A stretch of DNA of 64,000 nucleotides from Isoetes taiwanensis (Eukaryota > Streptophyta > Lycopodiopsida > Isoetales > Isoetaceae): positions 14,129,748 through 14,193,747 of the forward strand of contig JAJEKV010000031.1 of assembly GCA_021234155.1 (NCBI GenBank), given 5' to 3'. Below the pieces are notes generated by a model that was not told the origin of the DNA, searched no databases, and worked only from the letters and a program-made list of their open reading frames with translations. Position numbers and translations under genes: made by a program. Shown piece after piece: positions 59,735 to 64,000 of the stretch. The number at the start of each line of letters is the position of its first letter. Within the stretch, counting starts at the first letter, position 1.

Positions 59735-61090
59735 TGTTCTTTGTTTCTTTCTTCTTGTGGGCAGAATGACAGTTCATGCATAGAAGCCCATTCTTCAGCA
59801 GTAATGGAGCTCCTGTATGATGTGCAGTAGGTTGGTCTACAGTCGTTTGTATGCAGCAGACTCACCTTCCTCTTCTTCTATTTCTGTTTGAGGTTGTTCC
59901 GTGGTTTGTGAAGAGAATGCAGTTCGGCCATGCATTCAGGAGGTCCTACTGTAAATTTCTTTGCAAGTGTGAGACTTCTACAGGATATTGCTTCATAGCA
60001 GCAATGGTGCTTTCACTGTCTGTTTGGAAAACAGGTTTATTTCTTTGTTACTCCTGTATATGTACGCATTTGACTTCGATGGAATACTTTGTGATGCACC
60101 TTAGGGTGACGTGGAAATGGGGTTTTGACCCCATCTTGACTTGTGCTGGACGTTGTGGTTATTGGGTAAGGCATATCCTTGGGAATATGCCTTGGTTGGA
60201 TGGCTACGTATTAGTTTGATAACATTAGAGGTTTGGTGGATTTATTAACGCCCTTGTAAGCCCATCCCAAATTTGGGCTTACATGGCTACCCGAACCTGC
60301 AGATATGGGCAAAACCCTCGAAAAACCTTAACCAAACCTCAGGTTCGAGCAACTGAACTTGTTATACGTCATTATTACTTGTCGTTTTACTCATTAAGCC
60401 TAATTCCCCCTCCCCCCCTCCCCCCTCCAATCTTCCCACCGAACTGAAGCTTTAGTCAGTACTTCGAGCGGATACCACAACAATGCCTCAATTGGGTGCT
60501 AAAGCTTTGTAGGGCATTTCGAATTTTGGATTGACGTCAATCCTTGCCCAAATCCGGAGGAAATCTCGCTTTTTTCTTCATATTTTGGTGAAGAATTACA
60601 TCAGTTTTGGTCGCCAGACTGTGGAGCTCTCAAAGTGATCAAAGCTTATCAAATTCTGATCTATGGCAGAGGTAATAGTTTTGTAGATTTCAGGCAATGA
60701 CAATGAATTAATTTCTTCTTCATAACAGAAAATGAAAGGCCAATTCTAGGTGGAGGTGCCCAAGAACTGCTTGCCATATAATCAGAAGAACAGGTCGACG
60801 AGAATGCTCTTCGAGTTTCTAGTGCAATGAATATTGATCTCTGGGCGCATAAGGAACTCTATCCCATCGACCCGATTACCAGAAGACCTCCTCAATTTCA
60901 TTCTGCATCGGGGCTTATTCTCTTTGCCTATAAGGGTAACAAAGGTCTGCTTGGATATTGCAATAATATTTCTAGTCATTCTGATGCGCATTCGAGAACA
61001 TTGTATACTCAATTGTGTGGAGTGCATTGCAATATGGTAGCACACTATAATTACCTCCAACAGCGTAACTATTTCCTAACCAACAAGTCT
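59735..61090. other. Intergenic stretch with hairpin and C-rich tract
   Basis: A hairpin GTAAGCCCA/TGGGCTTAC lies at 60,256-60,282. CCCCC-rich runs at about 60,407-60,427 could form a G-quadruplex on the minus strand. The frame at 60,827-61,111 is open but unrecognised. Confidence 0.5.
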
Positions 61091-61126
61091 AAGACTGCAA
61101 ATGACCTGTGAGCTTCCAATCAAAGG

Positions 61127-62960
61127 TTGTTCAAGGAGGTGGAGTCCCTTAAACAAGGATTGAAGAGGTGCTCTAAGGACAATGACAAACTGGAGAGGAA
61201 GTTAAAGAGATTAAAAATGACACCATTGGGCATGAGGGAGAGAAAAAAGGAGCTGAAGGCCCTAAATGTACTTGCTCCTGGTGGTGTGGGCTCTAGAAGA
61301 AGAATCCACGCTATTAAAAAACTGGTGGATCCTACTACGGTTGAAAAGAAGAAGAGAAAACCTTGTAATATTGCTACTCTGTTAAAAAAGTTAGTAACTA
61401 AAAATGATTTCATAGATATGTTGAAGCTTCCTGGAGCAAATCACCTAAGAAAAGATGTTGTTGAACAGGTGCTTGCGGAATTGGGAAAGAGTCAAACTCC
61501 TGATAGCATGCAACAATGTAGTGATAATGTGGGTATCAGTCGACAAGCTTACATTGCTCTCTTTAGATGTTTGCAGGATGGTATAAAGCAACAAGGTATT
61601 ACGAAGACCATACTGTTATGTCAGGGCAAGCAGAACAAAGAGGAATGCAGAAGTACACGAGCATTTGAGAGAGATGTACCAGATCACCACATCTATCTAC
61701 TTGGGATCACTATTTTCTGGGAAAAGTAAGAAGAAGGGTGGCTCAGGAAATGATCTCTTTGTTCTTAATGAGAAAAATAATTGTTGGATGGATCTATCTA
61801 AAGTGCATCTTTTGTTAGTTCGTTTCTATGATATAAAAGTGGAAGAGTGTGCAGGGAAACTCCAAATTGCTATAAAGTTGGATGAGATGGAACAGATCAA
61901 AGGGAAAAAGTATGAGAGGATCTCTTTGATATTAATGAATATGGCATTGACAAATTCTGATAATGAGGAAGGCAAGTTCTCTGTTCAGTCAGAGGACCAT
62001 ATTTGGTGGATAGGGATCTTTCAAGTGCCTGAAGAAAATCATGGTGTCCTTCAGTGGGTCTTTCAACAGACACCTATTTCTACTATCATTGCTGCACACG
62101 GAGTTGGAGAGAAGCTTCATGTTCCTGGCTATAGAGATTATGAGGTTGAATGGCATTTGGCTGCCGATCTGAAGACCATCAAGTGCCCTGGGGGATTCAC
62201 CTTTGATCAGCATATAACCCATGAGAGTTCAACGGAGGGGTGTTTTCTGGACCATTTGCGTACGTATACTTAGGGGTTAGGGGTGTTTTTAGGCACTGAT
62301 TTGGAGCAATATCTATACACAGAGGGGTCAAATTGCCTTTTAAAATTGCGTGTACAAGGGGGGTTTTTTGCTACCCTCTGAACGCAGATTCCATACCCCC
62401 CTTATATATAAGTGCAACCCCCAGGTCAAGTGCATGTATAATATGAAACATAGTTCTAGTAAGACCACCCATGCATGCCCTTACTGTTTGTATGCTAGGA
62501 TAGATGATAAGGGGAAGGGAATAAGTACTCTCGAATGTGACCAGGATGCTGAACCAATGCGTGAAAAGGAAGACGATACTCTGATCCCTGTCCTTGCAAT
62601 TCTTGTGAAGAGAGTACATGTATGCACTCCTTATGCCTTCTTAAGAATAGTGAATAAGATGGTGTACATGAGCATTCTCTTTGCTTGGAATAAGTATCCA
62701 CAATCGGCCAAAGAAAAGTATATAATGTACTTTCTGATCTTGGTCTTCATGATGGTGACGATAAAATCTTGTAAGATCCTAAGAAGGGAGGGAAGGTGCC
62801 TTGTAAGCCATCTATGGGTGGAATGAAAGCGAAAAGAATTCTTCCTTGTACAAAATTACGTAAGAATGGTTCCTTGCCAGCTGGTAAGTGGGAGGGGTAC
62901 AAGGACTTGCTGGTAACAGCTCACCTTAATCAACACAGCCGATTGCATGTCCACTTGAAA
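61127..62960 (+). pseudogene. Decayed gene of an unrecognised mobile-looking family
   Basis: The first frame (61,127-61,729) is basic and coiled-coil-like, then holds GISRQAYIALFRCLQDGIKQQGIT, a helix-turn-helix-like tract. A frame change near 61,700 leads to LNEKNNCWMDLSKVHLLLVRFYDIKV, then HVPGYRDYEVEWHLAADLKTIKC. The reading is split by a 239-bp insert and resumes as CMYNMKHSSSKTTHACPYCLYA with a CxxC pair. Further blocks VHVCTPYAFLRIVNKMVYM and VPCKPSMGGMKAKRIL extend to about 62,960. A DNA-binding-like N-terminus, acidic residues and a late zinc motif suggest a transposase, but this is inference. Confidence 0.5.
62187..62425. mobile_element. MITE, 239 bp, 8-bp target duplication
   Basis: Ends are CCTGGGGG and CCCCCAGG, flanked by the exact 8-bp duplication TCAAGTGC at 62,179-62,186 and 62,426-62,433. 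Deleting it restores the KTIKC-MYNMKHSS frame of the host gene. An 8-bp duplication points to hAT or a related superfamily. No coding capacity. Confidence 0.9.
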
Positions 62961-62967
62961 GGGCAAT

Positions 62968-63142
62968 TGTCATGAATATACTAAAAACAAGAGAAATACA
63001 TGGAAAATATGGAAGAAATATGCCAAGAATGGCAAAGAATCTGATATATAATGGAGAAACAAGAATATAATGGCCCAAAGACACGCAGGAACACAAGACA
63101 GATGTCTAGAAGGCTCAAGACTGGCCTTGAATCAGAATATCC
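62968..63142. repeat. LTR-like repeat, copy 2
   Basis: Begins TGTCATGAA and matches 38,761-38,945 in order, in the same orientation. It marks the end of the preceding decayed gene. Confidence 0.6.
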
Positions 63143-63305
63143 ATGCTAGTGTCGAAGGCCTCTTTTGTGACGATTATCAGGTCTGGAACATGTGATTTGA
63201 TTTCATCCAAATTATACTGTCACATTTAAGGGTCTGAACTGTCAAGGTTGCACCAAGAAAGGGAGAGAAGGGGATGCACACCAATATCCGAGACTGTGTT
63301 CCACA

Positions 63306-63369
63306 GATGCGCGCATCTAAAGTTTAGATGCTTAAGATGCAGATGTGGCGCATCGACACGCATCTTAAG
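63306..63369. repeat. Nested inverted repeats of GATGC type
   Basis: A palindrome GATGCGCGCATC (63,306-63,317) is followed by CTTAAGATGC and GCATCTTAAG (63,331-63,340 and 63,360-63,369), a 10-bp inverted pair with a 19-nt loop. Confidence 0.8.
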
Positions 63370-63379
63370 TTAGATGCGT

Positions 63380-64000
63380 CCACTATTTTTTTAAATTTTT
63401 TTTGTTTTTGCTAAACCTGTTTGCCCTAAGGTCCCGAACCCTTTTGTACAGTCCACATGCATCGTTGAAGCTTCGTTTGCTCGAATCATCACTCTGTGTG
63501 CTTCAACTCTCTATTTTCTGTTGATGGAGGTCGGACCAGCATGCGATTTCGTCTGGCAGGCATTAGGGCCGGATTCACGACTGCTACAAATCAAGGCTTA
63601 GTGTGCAAATCTAGGTTTTGGCAGCATTCTAAGATCCAGGGAGTGTCGAATCTGGCAGAAATCGGCTGACTGATAGGAATCGGCTGACTGAGAGAGCATC
63701 TGAGGTTTGAGAAATATAACCCCAAACCGTAACCATCTATTTCATTCTATATTCTTCTCTCAGGAAGGCAGACAGTATCTATTTTAAGGGGGAAAGGGAA
63801 AAACCTTGCCTTTTTGCAAATCCCCAATCAATCCAAAAATATCTGCCTACCACCAATTTTGCCTTTATCCCTTCTGCCCGTATCCATTTGTGGACCTGCT
63901 GCACTTAACACATAGCCAGACAGAAAGGGATAACAGCACTTTTGCTTGTATTTCTGGAATCTGGATGCATAATAAGCTCTGTCTGTAATTTGTTAATTGT
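63380..64000. other. Terminal stretch without recognised gene
   Basis: No domain or repeat end recognised apart from a short duplicated phrase (AATCGGCTGACTGA) near 63,660-63,690. Confidence 0.4.

Noticed and set aside
1-64000. CRISPR arrays, bacterial operons, rRNA genes
   Set aside because: No regular short spaced repeats, Shine-Dalgarno-led gene runs or rRNA sequence were seen.

Overview
The window is nuclear DNA of a land plant with a large, transposon-rich genome. It holds one intact plant gene, an amino acid permease with five short exons and GT-AG introns. The other gene remains are broken (a PPR gene and a ferrochelatase fragment). The rest is layered mobile DNA: Ty3/gypsy pieces with tRNA-iMet primer sites, several LINE types, a Helitron, MITEs and a tRNA-derived SINE. 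The AT-rich background, the PPR style and several unfamiliar mobile-gene families suggest a fern, gymnosperm or other non-angiosperm, but the species cannot be fixed from this sequence.

Layout. 1.1-3.8 kb: a decayed transposase-like gene on the minus strand, carrying a nested LINE tail with a 14-bp target duplication. 3.8-5.8 kb: an L1-type LINE (coiled-coil ORF1, endonuclease start of ORF2) on the minus strand. 7.5-10.8 kb: five tandem copies of a ~660-bp unit. 12.5 kb: a Helitron 3' end. 12.86-15.5 kb: gag-protease, primer site and LTR of a Ty3/gypsy element, minus strand. 15.6-18.6 kb: a decayed Helitron RepHel gene, minus strand. 19.9-21.7 kb: a PPR pseudogene split by a 915-bp hAT-like MITE. 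22.4-22.7 kb: a second fragment resembling the first transposase.

26,918-36,751 is a structurally complete LTR retrotransposon (5-bp target duplication, primer site, polypurine tract) with no recognisable gag-pol: a LARD-like, non-autonomous element. 37.7 kb: another Helitron 3' end. 38.2-38.6 kb: a gag fragment. 40.6-42.6 kb: the permease gene. 43.3-48.7 kb: a segment bounded by 222-bp inverted repeats and holding two ferrochelatase exons, the catalytic exon between them missing. 49 kb: a SINE. 50-51.4 kb and 55.3-55.9 kb: LINE 3' parts of two different types. 56.1-56.4 kb: a gypsy RNase H fragment.

The most unusual content is at 57.5-59.7 kb. A gene there carries the three motifs of a single-tyrosine HUH/Rep endonuclease in order (SLTLGYA, HCQG, YCLK), broken by one frameshift. 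It has no helicase domain and is followed by a tightly folded ~110-bp block that could be an element end. This fits a non-Helitron HUH transposon of the Replitron kind, or an endogenised Rep gene. Next to it, 61.1-63.0 kb holds a decayed gene of an unfamiliar mobile-looking family, split by a 239-bp MITE with an exact 8-bp target duplication. Apart from the permease, the genes here do not form a pathway; they are a record of nested insertions.
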